DNA from: Chengkuizengella sp. SCS-71B
Lineage (GTDB): Bacteria; Bacillota; Bacilli; Paenibacillales; KCTC-33759
DNA: 64,000 bases
Assembly (NCBI RefSeq): GCF_040100845.1
Contig: NZ_JAZHSH010000001.1
Location: forward strand, 2,712,501 to 2,776,500
Direction: 5' to 3'
Part shown: positions 14,747-22,851 of the stretch, one piece after another
Numbering within the stretch: the first letter of the stretch is position 1
Layout: each line of letters starts with the position of its first letter
Translations under genes and position numbers: made by a program
Notes under the pieces: generated by a model
What the model was told of the DNA's origin: nothing
What the model saw: only the letters and a program-made list of their open reading frames with translations
Database searches by the model: none

Positions 14747-15660
14747 TTATCCACTATAACGCAAAACGAAGATTGTATTTTCGTAGTTTTGATAGAATCC
14801 GAATAACTCAATACTTTCGTAATTAAATTCAACCACTGCAGCGTTTTTATGTCCCCCACCACCAAGACGTTTTGCAATTTTGCCCACGTATGCGGTTTAC
14901 TTCGCATTGAAATCTTGCGATTATTGGCGTCAATCATGATAATTGCGTCCAAGTTCAAACGGTTCAATAGTTCATGACCCGCTTCCGATTGATAACGGTC
15001 GGCAAATACAACGCCGAGCTGCTTATCACCCGTCAATTCGTAGATTACGATTCCTTTTTCAAGTATGTGGATATAACGTTCAATCGCTTCTTCTCCCAAT
15101 TCAAGTAGAAGTTCGTCGGATTCCGTGAAAATGATAGGATTCGTGAGATTCAAACAACGATCTACAAAACGTTCTATACCTAAAACATAAAACAGACATT
15201 TTAATCGTTTTGAATCTGGATATGCGTGAACCCAACGGTCATAGTCGTCAACACGAATAGCAAAATCTCGAAATCTATCAGGAATCCCTTCGATATAATC
15301 GAAGACTAATAAGGTTCCGCTTGCTTCTTCGTCAATAATCGCACAATCGTATTTTTCCTGTATCCAACGATTTGTTTTGTGATGATCGAGCAATATTTTT
15401 TCACCTTCATAACGATCAACACATTCCGCGGTTTCGGGTTTGATTCCCAAGTCGGATATGATGATTTGTGGATGTTCATTAGTACGTCTTTCAATATGAT
15501 CTAGTACTTTAATGATTTTTTCGTCAACATTGTAATATCCGCAATAATTAACTTCTGCACCGTATCCTATGACCGATTGGAAAAGGATGCCACAAACAAT
15601 TCCGTCTAAATCGTTATGCGTAAACATGATTGCGTTTGGTTTTAATTTCATCGTGTTCAA
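14747..15660 (-). pseudogene. DHH-family phosphoesterase, frameshifted
   Basis: Start TTG at 15660 (after GAAGGGGG) or ATG at 15651: MKLKPNAIMFTHNDLDGIVC. The D-x-D motif HNDLDG, ISDLG and LLDHHKT are the metal sites of DHH phosphoesterases, which hydrolyse short oligonucleotides or phosphoesters. The DHHA1 end VGKIAKRLGGGGHKNAAVVE is in a different frame, so one or two bases are lost near 14885-14895; continuing in the shifted frame gives the natural end FVLRYSG. Read without shifting, the ORF runs on through antisense of the YjcZ remnant. An internal piece is duplicated at 2087-2242. Confidence 0.85.
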
Positions 15661-15737
15661 TGTAAGTCCCCCTTCGAAATATTTTGTCTTACAACCGAAG
15701 GTGTTGTTCCGAAAGGGTGAGGGACACATACAATAAA

Positions 15738-15776
15738 AAAAAAAGAGAATGGAGTCATTTCCAATCTCTCTTGTTT
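15738..15776. terminator. Hairpin between coiled-coil and DHH genes
   Basis: AAAGAGAATGGA and TCCAATCTCTCTT arms with flanking A and T runs; counterpart of 2260-2300. Confidence 0.7.
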
Positions 15777-15800
15777 AAAGCTAACCTTATAATTTATAAA

Positions 15801-15990
15801 TCAAAGTCTATCTTGTAATCTTTTTAATGACTGTTCACTTAGCTCTTCCACCCTTTGAATGAGCTCATCTATTCGCTTACGTCTCTTTTCTATACATTCT
15901 TTACTCACATTCGCTTCTTTCATTCTTTCTGTCCTTTTCTCGAGCCATGACTTCTGATAATTCTTCTCTTAATTTCTCTCTGCTTGCCAT
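15801..15990 (-). pseudogene. Shortened coiled-coil gene
   Basis: It starts MASREKLREELSEVMAREKD (ATG 15990 after GAGAGGTG), then a deletion/frameshift gives a stop after 29 codons at 15901. The rest, still readable in another frame as RIEKRRKRIDELIQRVEELS to KRLQDRL, ends at 15801. The longer relative at 2325-2639 is intact, the opposite of the situation for the neighbouring fibre gene. Confidence 0.7.
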
Positions 15991-16010
15991 TACGCACCTC
16001 TCATTTGATG

Positions 16011-18806
16011 TTATTTTACAATAATTAAAATTTGATCTTCATCTGTTCGTTTTAATACTCGATAACCACTATGAGCTCTTGTAGCAATACCGTCAGCGTT
16101 CGGTTGACAATATCCATCTACTTCACATGTACCGTCATCTCTAACTAATAATTGTCCAGTTAATCCAACAGCCACCCATTCTGGTCTTTCTAATCTTGGA
16201 ATGTATTGTTTGTCTGGATCATATTCTGGATTTAGCTTTTGTCTTTTTTCGATTCTCTCAGGTAAAATGATGTTACCTTTCTCATCTTTTTCCGCTGGAA
16301 TGGTGACTTCTTCGTATAACACACGATCCCACTTATCTGTCAAATATCTCTTATTCCATTCGTACCCGGAACCTGCTAAAACAGCCGGAACAGCACTGGT
16401 TACACCTAAGATATAATCATCTCCATCTGTAGCTTTCCTTATTTTATCTCCTTTTGTTGTAACAAAATATCCGACATCAATAGGTTTACCATCCAACGTT
16501 TCAAACAATTCAGCGAAATCACAGCCTCTACCCGAAGTAATTTTACCTGCAAAACAGGCATCCCCTGTATTGCCGTTTATCAGAGCCATCAAGGTATCAT
16601 TCACTAAATGCCAAGAGTTATCTTCAACCGCTTGACCTGATCGTCCCATAATATGCGCATTCACTCTATTATTTGTATCTGTTCCGTTTCCTTCCGCATG
16701 GGAACATTCACCTGAAGCAATCGTATTACAACCTTCCGCATGAGAGGCAAAGCCTTCAGCTCTAGTACCATCTCCTTCTGCGTGAGAACAATCATCTAAA
16801 GCTACCGTATTACAACCTTCCGCATGAGAGGCAAAGCCTTCAGCTCTAGTACCATCTCCTTCTGCGTGAGAACAATCATCTAAAGCTACCGTATTACAAC
16901 CTTCCGCATGAGACGCTAATCCTTCCGTTCTTGTTCCATTTCCTTCCGCGTGAGAACAATCTCCTCTCGCTTGGGTTGCAAGACCTTCAGCGTGGGACGC
17001 ATCTCCACTGGCTATTGTTGTATCTCCTTCGGCATGAGAACCGAAATCACCTATGGCTTGAGAAATACTCCCTTCAGCGTGAGAAAACAAACCCAATGCT
17101 TCTGTAACAAATCCTTCGCTATGGGACGTTAATCCTATAGCTTCTGTTTGAAATCCTTCCGCATGTGAGTCTGCACCTACTGCCATCGTTCCTGTTCCTT
17201 CGGCATGAGAAGATCCACCCTCGGCTGTTGTATTTGTTCCTTCGGCATGGGAGTGTACGCCATTTGCTTGTGTAAGAGACCCTTCAGCGTGGGAACGTAG
17301 ACCATTCGCTTGTGTCCGAAATCCTTCTGCGTGGGAACTATCTCCTAATGCTTCTGTGAATGTTCCTTCCGAATGAGAAAAGTCTCCAGATGCTATAGTA
17401 GAAGCTCCTTCCGCATGAGAAACTCTTCCCACGGCTCTTGATTGATCTCCTTCCGCATGGGACCTTTCCCCAAGAGCTTGCGAGAATACCCCTTCCGCAT
17501 GAGAAAAGTCTCCAGATGCTCTAGTAGAAGCTCCTTCCGCATGAGAAGTTGTTCCATCAGCTATTGCTGTATCCCCTTCGGCATGGGATCTATTTCCATT
17601 TGCTTCCGAACGTATTCCTTCCGAATGAGAAAAGTCTCCAGATGCTATAGTAGCAAATCCTTCCGTATGGGATCGATCTCCAATTGCTTCTGTGAATGCT
17701 CCTTCGGCATGAGAAAAGTCTCCAGATGCTATAGTAGCAAGTCCTTCCGCATGAGAAGTTCTTCCCTCGGATCTTGTTGTATCCCCTTCCGCATGGGACC
17801 TTTCCCCAATAGCATCCGTAAATATTCCTTCCGAATGAGAAAAGTCTCCAACTGTTCTAGTAAAAAAACCCTCCGCATGAGAAGCAGTTCCCACTGTTAG
17901 TGTACTATCTCCTTCGGCATGAGATCTATTTCCAAATGCTTCCGAACGTATTCCTTCCGCATGAGAAAAGTCTCCAGAAGCCACTGTACTTCTTCCTTCC
18001 GCATGAGCTTGTTCACCTGAGGCAACTGTAGCTGTTCCCTCCGCATGAGCACCTATTCCTGTTGCTGTCGTTCCCTCTCCTTCCGCATGAGATCGATCTC
18101 CTTGAGCAAGTGTGTCAATTCCTTCGGCATGGGAATTATCTCCTGTTGCTTTCGTGTTCCTACCTTCCGCATGCGCGTTTTCTCCATCCGCCTGGGTGAT
18201 ATATCCTTCCGCATGACTATTCAACCCTCTGGCAAGAGAACCTAACCCTTCCGCGGTAGAATTATCCCCTTGTGCTACGGTATCTCTGTTTTGAGCATGC
18301 GCATAATCTCCACTTGAGGTGGTATTTCTTCCTTCCGAGTGAGAAGCTTCCCCTTCTGCATTCGTTTTAGTTCCCTCTGCGTGAGAGAATTCTCCAGCCG
18401 CCGTTGTACAATCTCCTTCGGCGTGGGATTGAAGCCCCTTTGCTTTTGAGCTTGCTCCTTCCGCATGGGAAGCTGTTCCAATCGCTTGAGTTCCTTCTCC
18501 TTCAGCATGAGAATTATCCCCTTGTGCTACGGTGTCTTTTCCTTCCGCATGGGAAGCATCGCCACTGGATGTGGTATTTCGTCCTTCTGTGTGGGAAGCA
18601 TCACCACTCGCATTTGTATTTCTCCCCTCTGAATGTGAAGCGTCTCCGCTTGACATTGTATCTCTTCCCTCGGAATGAGAATTCTCCCCACTTGATCGTG
18701 TACTTCTACCTTCAGCACAAGAGTTGTCACCACTCGCTATCGTATTTCTACCCAACGCTGTGGCGCATTCTCCCGTTTCTTCACGGTTACAACTTTTTCT
18801 ATCCAT
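16011..18806 (-). CDS. Giant SHAEG-repeat fibre protein with Peptidase_G2 C-terminus
   Basis: 931 residues. After a short Cys-containing start (MDRKSCNREETGECAT), about 50 units of 14 residues follow to about residue 720, with consensus SHAEG-xx-T-x-A-x-G-xx (for example SHAEGRSTVASGDF). This is the pattern of the left-handed beta-roll of YadA-type head domains, which trimerise. Near the end three units carry CNTVALDDCSHAEG-type cysteines. Residues about 730-931 (NSWHLVN to ILIIVK) match the Peptidase_G2 self-cleaving intramolecular chaperone domain found on phage appendages and bacterial fibres. There is no signal peptide. A sigma-K-like -10 lies upstream, so a spore-surface fibre assembled in the mother cell is my inference; a phage tail fibre is the alternative. 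Confidence 0.85.
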   Translation of the reverse strand: MDRKSCNREETGECATALGRNTIASGDNSCAEGRSTRSSGENSHSEGRDTMSSGDASHSEGRNTNASGDASHTEGRNTTSSGDASHAEGKDTVAQGDNSHAEGEGTQAIGTASHAEGASSKAKGLQSHAEGDCTTAAGEFSHAEGTKTNAEGEASHSEGRNTTSSGDYAHAQNRDTVAQGDNSTAEGLGSLARGLNSHAEGYITQADGENAHAEGRNTKATGDNSHAEGIDTLAQGDRSHAEGEGTTATGIGAHAEGTATVASGEQAHAEGRSTVASGDFSHAEGIRSEAFGNRSHAEGDSTLTVGTASHAEGFFTRTVGDFSHSEGIFTDAIGERSHAEGDTTRSEGRTSHAEGLATIASGDFSHAEGAFTEAIGDRSHTEGFATIASGDFSHSEGIRSEANGNRSHAEGDTAIADGTTSHAEGASTRASGDFSHAEGVFSQALGERSHAEGDQSRAVGRVSHAEGASTIASGDFSHSEGTFTEALGDSSHAEGFRTQANGLRSHAEGSLTQANGVHSHAEGTNTTAEGGSSHAEGTGTMAVGADSHAEGFQTEAIGLTSHSEGFVTEALGLFSHAEGSISQAIGDFGSHAEGDTTIASGDASHAEGLATQARGDCSHAEGNGTRTEGLASHAEGCNTVALDDCSHAEGDGTRAEGFASHAEGCNTVALDDCSHAEGDGTRAEGFASHAEGCNTIASGECSHAEGNGTDTNNRVNAHIMGRSGQAVEDNSWHLVNDTLMALINGNTGDACFAGKITSGRGCDFAELFETLDGKPIDVGYFVTTKGDKIRKATDGDDYILGVTSAVPAVLAGSGYEWNKRYLTDKWDRVLYEEVTIPAEKDEKGNIILPERIEKRQKLNPEYDPDKQYIPRLERPEWVAVGLTGQLLVRDDGTCEVDGYCQPNADGIATRAHSGYRVLKRTDEDQILIIVK

Positions 18807-18865
18807 TTATTTCACTTCCTTATAGTTTTTTAATATAAAGTAAGATTACATTTAAATCCTTAATC

Positions 18866-18874
18866 TACTATATG
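18866..18874 (-). promoter_or_regulatory. Sigma-K-like -10 of the fibre gene
   Basis: CATATAGTA on the minus strand fits CATAnnnTA and lies about 60 bases before the ATG at 18806 (AAGGAAGTG site). It lacks the hairpin/TGTACTT module used by the tiny genes. Confidence 0.4.
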
Positions 18875-19036
18875 AAGTGAATTGTATAACGTATGGATTA
18901 CTACCTATAACCTATTAAAAAAAGGTATCTACCTATGAAAATTGATTATTTGTACCCATTGACTGTAAAACAATTCACACACTTTATAGTAATCGTTTTA
19001 CGGTAGAACTTGACACCAAATGTTATCTGACATCGT

Positions 19037-19202
19037 TTAAAAATTATTTATTCGACTTTCAAAAATGTCGATGATATTCGCCAACACATTTAAGTTTTTT
19101 AAATCTTTCTCAATCGCTACCCCTTCGGCTTTAAATATAAATAGACCATGAAAAAGACTTTTTCCTTTTATTTCGGTTACAAAAATTACATTTTCATACC
19201 AT
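19037..19202 (-). pseudogene. 3' end of an unrecognised gene
   Basis: The open frame reads NVIFVTEIKGKSLFHGLFIF, then KAEGVAIEKDLKNLNVLANI, ending FESRINNF. No start is available; the frame is cut close to the tRNA-Val copy at 19266. The rest of the 18875-19580 gap holds only this relic and that copy. Confidence 0.45.
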
Positions 19203-19265
19203 AATATTATTTTCCAAACAAAACAAAAACCACTTATATATCAAGGGGTTTGGACGTTTTAATTA

Positions 19266-19313
19266 TGGTGACCTGAACAGGGTTCGAACCTGTGACCTCC
19301 ACCCTGTCAAGAT
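19266..19313 (-). repeat. tRNA-Val 3'-end copy 3 (att-like)
   Basis: 48 bases identical to the 3' part of the tRNA-Val gene at 27453. The terminator-like TATATCAAGGGGTTTGGACG to its left is also conserved. To its right are CCGTCAAC and TCGTCAAC direct repeats instead of the GTTGTCCAAAA repeats found near copies 2 and 4. Confidence 0.88.
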
Positions 19314-19580
19314 GACTAAGACCATTATATATAAACATATTAAAGACATAGATCCATTAATATCAAGGGTTTTCGAGTTTCATAATTCCATAGAATGTAA
19401 TAGAAAATATAGAAATCGACTGAATCCGTCAACAATTCGTCAACATTTTTGTCAACTGAATTGATTTGTCAAAATCCTTGTTACACTGTACTTTTCAGCT
19501 TAGTTTCATAAAAGAGATAGAATGATATTCAATTATAAAACCTACTAACTTGGATATTTTTAAACGGTGAATCATAATCC

Positions 19581-19736
19581 CTAGTATATATAACCAAGTC
19601 CGTTTAATACTGAACGGACTGTTTTGTCGTCCTTACCTGTTTTAATTTCTAGTTCAGGAATGGTTGGCATTCTACGTTTTGAATGAGAAAAGTTATACAA
19701 AATTTGTAATACCTTTCGTTCAAGATCGGTAAGCAT
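19581..19736 (-). pseudogene. Small HTH regulator, C-terminally truncated
   Basis: MLTDLERKVLQILYNFSHSK, RRMPTIPELEIKTGKDDKTV and RSVLNGLGYIY form a winged-helix-type DNA-binding domain like the small partners of YolD in phages and mobile elements. A deletion of the DCPDGDTQNIKI codons shifts the end to GYIY-stop; the missing end is preserved at 6963-7078. It is joined in frame to the YolD remnant upstream. Confidence 0.65.
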
Positions 19737-19856
19737 CACGAACCCCCCCACGATATCATCAAACTTAATCCACTCATATTCACTCTCAAACTCTAGTTTA
19801 ATTTGTTTTAATTGGGTATCAAATTTAGTTACTGTAGTTACTTTGTTCCCTTTCAT
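19737..19856 (-). pseudogene. YolD-like remnant fused to the HTH gene
   Basis: KVTTVTKFDTQLKQIKLEFE and EYEWIKFDDIVG are the last third of a YolD-like protein, starting at an ATG after AAGGGGTGAGG. A run of seven G follows. With six G the frame would read DIVGGS and stop at TGATG, overlapping the ATG of the HTH gene; with seven it reads on into it. Confidence 0.65.
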
Positions 19857-19926
19857 TTTCCTCACCCCTTATGGAATATTTGTTCTTTTATATAAGAAAT
19901 AGTATGTTTGATGCAAAACAAAAAAA

Positions 19927-19956
19927 TCCCACTAGCATTAAGCTAAACTAGTGGGA
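19927..19956 (-). terminator. Terminator of the secreted 93-residue gene
   Basis: TCCCACTAG and CTAGTGGGA arms followed on the minus strand by a run of T. Confidence 0.8.
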
Positions 19957-19982
19957 ATAGACAACAACCAAAGAATTAACAA

Positions 19983-20264
19983 TTATTCTGGGAAAAAACA
20001 GCGATCTACACGTTTTAATTCAATTTTATCTTCTACGTGTTTATCAAATCTCTCATAAAGAAAAATACCATCATCATCATAATAATGAATATACTTATCC
20101 CAAGATATTTGAAATACATCAATAAAATAATAGTCTGCACCACATTTTGTGTCTATTTTTATAGATTTCCAGTTGTGTGTATGTATTGATGTTGTTTCTG
20201 CGAATGCATTAAGTGGTAAAATAAATAATGAAATAATTAAAATAAAAAAAGCTACTTTTTTCAT
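19983..20264 (-). CDS. Small secreted protein, unrecognised
   Basis: 93 residues with a clear signal peptide (MKKVAFFILIISLFILPLNA, probable cleavage after AFAE). The mature part is rich in Tyr and Asp (KYIHYYDDDGIFLYERF) with two cysteines (TKCGADYYF, RCFFPE) that could form a disulfide. ATG after AGGGGAAATTAA. It stands alone with its own terminator. No family recognised. Confidence 0.7.
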   Translation of the reverse strand: MKKVAFFILIISLFILPLNAFAETTSIHTHNWKSIKIDTKCGADYYFIDVFQISWDKYIHYYDDDGIFLYERFDKHVEDKIELKRVDRCFFPE

Positions 20265-20320
20265 TTAATTTCCCCTAATATGATTTTTATAGGTCACCAA
20301 TCATTTTTCCTTACCATTAC

Positions 20321-20446
20321 TTATTTTCCAATGATGAGATTGGTCCAAATATCAACACCTGTGGTTGCAGCTACGGGGCTAATCATCCTATTGATTTCGC
20401 TATCTTTCTTTGACTCTAATTGTTGAAGAGCTAGTACCTGATTCAA
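20321..20446 (-). CDS. Candidate RiPP precursor 1 (class III lanthipeptide-like leader)
   Basis: 41 residues, TTG start after AGAGGTGAT: MNQVLALQQLESKKDSEINR then ISPVAATTGVDIWTNLIIGK. The VLALQQLE segment resembles the conserved L-x-LQ-x-L(E/D) leader of class III lanthipeptides; the core has Ser and Thr but no Cys. The leader is shared with the next gene upstream. No LanKC, protease or transporter gene is in the window, so modification would need a distant synthetase. It could equally be another small sporulation protein. Confidence 0.45.
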   Translation of the reverse strand: MNQVLALQQLESKKDSEINRMISPVAATTGVDIWTNLIIGK

Positions 20447-20524
20447 TAGAATCACCTCTTTTCATTTCAAATTCTGCCTCAATAGTTAACGGTTTTTATA
20501 TTTCTAATCAAGATAAAAATACAT

Positions 20525-20656
20525 CTACTTTCTTTCTACATTAGGCCTTATGTTCACCAAGTTGGTAGCTGTATCTACACCACTACAACTACACATCAGA
20601 TTCATTTCACTTTTTTTCTTTGCTTCCAATTGTTGAAGAGCTAGAACTTGATTCAT
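20525..20656 (-). CDS. Candidate RiPP precursor 2
   Basis: 43 residues, ATG after GGTGAGGTGAG: MNQVLALQQLEAKKKSEMNL then MCSCSGVDTATNLVNIRPNV. First 11 residues identical to the 20321 gene; the core shares GVD-x-x-TNL but has two Cys and several Ser/Thr. Tandem paralogs with constant leader and divergent core are typical of RiPP precursors. Confidence 0.45.
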   Translation of the reverse strand: MNQVLALQQLEAKKKSEMNLMCSCSGVDTATNLVNIRPNVERK

Positions 20657-20998
20657 AATCTCACCTCACCTAATTTGGTAATTATATAGTATTAATTTTT
20701 ATTTTGGTCCTTCAGCAGCCAATAAAGGCTGCTTTCTTATTGTTGTTATTTTGAATGTATTGGCGCCAACTATTCTAGATAATCATACAATATTTTTAAA
20801 ATTCAATATTTTTAAATAAATCGAATTGACCTGACAAAATTGTAATTGATTATAAACATACTCATAATTTCTACCTGCAATATACAAATATGTATATTAT
20901 CTTTATTTAACATCTGTATCTTTATTTCTGTACTATATTCTTTACCCCTGACAAGAGCACAATTTAATAAATACAATACAAACGCCCAATCCAAACAC

Positions 20999-21049
20999 TT
21001 ATAAAAACATATGATGGATTAAGAGTATAAATAACACTAGAACTATTTC
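20999..21049 (-). pseudogene. Scrap of a YjcZ-like gene, second copy
   Basis: Reads EIVLVLFILLIHHMFL then stop; counterpart of 5313-5363 within a repeated block (about 20932-21049). Other than this, 20660-21080 contains only a small GCAGCC/GGCTGC inverted repeat near 20717. Confidence 0.55.
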
Positions 21050-21082
21050 AAAAAAAACAGAATACCACTTTCTATAAGATGT

Positions 21083-21190
21083 AAACCTCACTATTTATAT
21101 AGTGGGGTTTAAAACTATGAAAAATGTGTACTTACCCTAGGATACACGTCCAATCAAAGTAGATATTCTAAACATATTTATGTACTATTC
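21083..21190 (+). promoter_or_regulatory. Upstream module of tiny gene E
   Basis: Hairpin AAACCTCACTATTTATATAG...GGGGTTT, GAAAAATGTGTACTTACCC, ACACGTCCAATCAAAGTAGAT. The -10 region reads ACATATTTATGTA, a weaker match than in the other modules. Confidence 0.55.
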
Positions 21191-21215
21191 CAAAATATAA
21201 AGGAGGGTGATATTA

Positions 21216-21329
21216 ATGAGTGATTATGGAAGACGCTCTGGTAGTGGAGCTGCAATTGTATTAGTACTATTTATTCTGTTAGTTATTATCTTGTTATGGC
21301 AACTTGCAGATGTGTTGAGGGTGTACTAG
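21216..21329 (+). CDS. YjcZ-like tiny protein E
   Basis: 37 residues: head MSDYGRRSGSGAA (as in D), membrane segment IVLVLFILLVIILL, short tail WQLADVLRVY. ATG after AAAGGAGGGTGATATTA. Confidence 0.82.
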   Translation: MSDYGRRSGSGAAIVLVLFILLVIILLWQLADVLRVY

Positions 21330-21376
21330 CCCTAGGACACCAGTGCAGACAAAGTAGATTTAATTTTCATAGTATA
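21330..21376 (+). promoter_or_regulatory. Partial module of tiny gene F
   Basis: Only the 3' part of the module is kept: CCTAGGACACCAGTGCAGAC, AAAGTAGAT and CATAGTATA (21368-21376). There is no hairpin between E and F, so F may also be read from E's promoter. Confidence 0.6.
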
Positions 21377-21406
21377 TAGTACATTATTTTGAAAGGAGGG
21401 GTTAAC

Positions 21407-21544
21407 ATGAGTGGACATAGTTCTGCTACTGGTGCAGCTATTGTATTAGTGCTCTTCATTCTTTTAGTTATTATTTTAATTGCTAGTTGGTTAGTCGGGA
21501 CACCTCTCGGACAGCCGGCGGCGATAGTGGGTCCATTCTTATAG
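21407..21544 (+). CDS. YjcZ-like tiny protein F
   Basis: 45 residues: MSGHSSATGAA, IVLVLFILLVIILIAS, tail WLVGTPLGQPAAIVGPFL. ATG after GAAAGGAGGGGTTAAC. Its last codons overlap the beginning of a further family membrane segment (21535-21603). Confidence 0.82.
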   Translation: MSGHSSATGAAIVLVLFILLVIILIASWLVGTPLGQPAAIVGPFL

Positions 21545-21603
21545 TTATTATTTTAGTTGCTACATGGGGACGTGACTTATCGCTCAAGGTTGATCAAGGT
21601 TGA
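21535..21603 (+). pseudogene. Second membrane-segment remnant joined to F
   Basis: In another frame the sequence reads ILIVIILVATWGRDLSLKVD then QG and stop, i.e. the second half of a family membrane segment plus a tail. It shows that a recombination joined the end of F to the middle of another copy. Confidence 0.6.
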
Positions 21604-21633
21604 GATATGATTTAATGGATTGGCTTAAGATAA

Positions 21634-21727
21634 CTTCACTATTTATAGTGGGGTTTTAAACTATGAAAAATGTGTACTTGCCCTAGGATACCAGTCCAGA
21701 CAAAATAGATTTTCCTTTCATAGTATA
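21634..21727 (+). promoter_or_regulatory. Upstream module of tiny gene G
   Basis: Shortened hairpin (CACTATTTATAGTG), GAAAAATGTGTACTTGCCC, CCAGTCCAGACAAAATAGAT and CATAGTATA (21719-21727). Confidence 0.65.
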
Positions 21728-21759
21728 TAGTACAACATATATAGGAAGGAGGGATTTTT

Positions 21760-21903
21760 ATGGGAGCAGCTATTGTATTAGTATTATTTATACTTTTAGT
21801 TATTATTCTTTTATCTTCAAGAAGAAGAGGTAGTTATTCATCTTTACGACAAGATCCTAACACAGTGATAGGTGAGCCACACAAAGCAGAAATTATTTTT
21901 TGA
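21760..21903 (+). CDS. YjcZ-like tiny protein G
   Basis: 47 residues: MGAAIVLVLFILLVIILL then a basic, polar tail SSRRRGSYSSLRQDPNTVIG ending AEIIF, without cysteine. ATG after GGAAGGAGGGATTTTT. It is followed (22009-22110) by an xhlA-like leader and an AGGGACC/GGTCCTT hairpin; 21904-22260 otherwise holds no gene. Confidence 0.82.
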   Translation: MGAAIVLVLFILLVIILLSSRRRGSYSSLRQDPNTVIGEPHKAEIIF

Positions 21904-22260
21904 TGAGGAGACAGTTATATCTATTTCCATTAAAAATTAATATAAAAAGTATAAAGTCCCTGCTCAGTTTATAGTGTACCCTATGGAATAGACAATTAAA
22001 AAAAAGACTACCTATAGGGTTCTTTCATGTTAAGGAGAGTAGATAGATTGGAATTAAATATCATTCAATATTTTTTAACTCAGGGACCTTTTGCGGTCCT
22101 TTTTGTTTGTTAAGGAAGGTAGATAGAACGTATGAGTTTTAAATGGTATAATAGCACATTTTCAAACAAGCAAGTCACCTGTCTATACCAAAGTATATCG
22201 TTTTAACATAAAATATATTGGCAGCGACTATAAAGCACTCATAGAATCCCTCAACGGAAA

Positions 22261-22358
22261 ACCCTCACTATTTATATAGTGGGGTTTTAATCTATGAAAA
22301 ATGTGTACTTACCCTAGGATACACGTCCAATTAAAGTAGAATTTCCTTTCATATTATA
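22261..22358 (+). promoter_or_regulatory. Upstream module of tiny gene H
   Basis: Hairpin CCTCACTATTTATATAGTGG, GAAAAATGTGTACTTACCC, ACACGTCCAATTAAAGTAGA and CATATTATA (22350-22358), still CATAnnnTA. Confidence 0.65.
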
Positions 22359-22390
22359 TAGTACATCAATTATAGAAAGGAGGGGTTAAC

Positions 22391-22540
22391 ATGAGTGGAC
22401 ACAATGGTTCTGCAGCAGGAATTGTTCTAGTACTATTTATTCTTTTAGTTATCATTTTAGTTGCTGCAAGTGGACATTCGAGATATACTACAGCTCCTAT
22501 GGTGACTGAATTTTTCTTTCCGATTTCAGAATACATGTAA
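22391..22540 (+). CDS. YjcZ-like tiny protein H
   Basis: 49 residues: head MSGHNGSAAG (as in C), IVLVLFILLVIILVAA, SGHSRY (as in A), TTAPMVTEF (as in D), ending FFPISEYM. ATG after GAAAGGAGGGGTTAAC. It is followed at about 22572-22603 by a GGACCCTTTTACGGTCCTTTTT terminator. Confidence 0.82.
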   Translation: MSGHNGSAAGIVLVLFILLVIILVAASGHSRYTTAPMVTEFFFPISEYM

Positions 22541-22571
22541 TAGTATAAATTGGAATTATTCAATATTTTTA

Positions 22572-22603
22572 ACCCAAGGACCCTTTTACGGTCCTTTTTA
22601 GTT
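22572..22603 (+). terminator. Terminator of tiny gene H
   Basis: AAGGACC and GGTCCTT arms followed by TTTT. A minus-strand copy follows tiny gene D's upstream neighbour near 12403-12430. Confidence 0.75.
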
Positions 22604-22719
22604 TGAGATGGTAAAATAGCACATTTTCAAACAAGCAAGTCATTTGTCTATACCAAAATGAAGGGTTTAAACATAGAATATAAGGTAGAACTATTACGCA
22701 CTCATAGAATCCTTCTACG

Positions 22720-22819
22720 GAAACCTCACTATTTATATAGTGGGGTTTTAAACTATGAAAAATGTGCGCTTGTATCAGAGCATTAACCCAAGCAGTTTAG
22801 ATTTTCCTTACATAGTATA
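22720..22819 (+). promoter_or_regulatory. Upstream module of tiny gene I
   Basis: Hairpin AAACCTCACTATTTATATAG...GGGGTTT, GAAAAATGTGCGCTTGTATC, AACCCAAGCAGTTTAGAT and CATAGTATA (22811-22819). Confidence 0.65.
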
Positions 22820-22851
22820 TAGTACATCAAATATAGAAGGGAAGGGTTTTT

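Noticed and set aside
17442..17900. 152-residue plus-strand ORF (and several others) opposite the fibre gene
   Set aside because: Low-complexity mirror of the repeat codons; no ribosome binding site; arises because the repeats lack stops on the other strand.
16011..18806. Regular 42-bp repetition resembling a CRISPR-like array
   Set aside because: The units are in one continuous reading frame encoding the SHAEG repeats; spacing is a multiple of three and the variable parts are coding, with no constant repeat/unique spacer layout.
20700..20740. GCAGCC/GGCTGC inverted repeat as a terminator
   Set aside because: No gene ends into it on either strand and the T-tract is interrupted; left as a minor inverted repeat.
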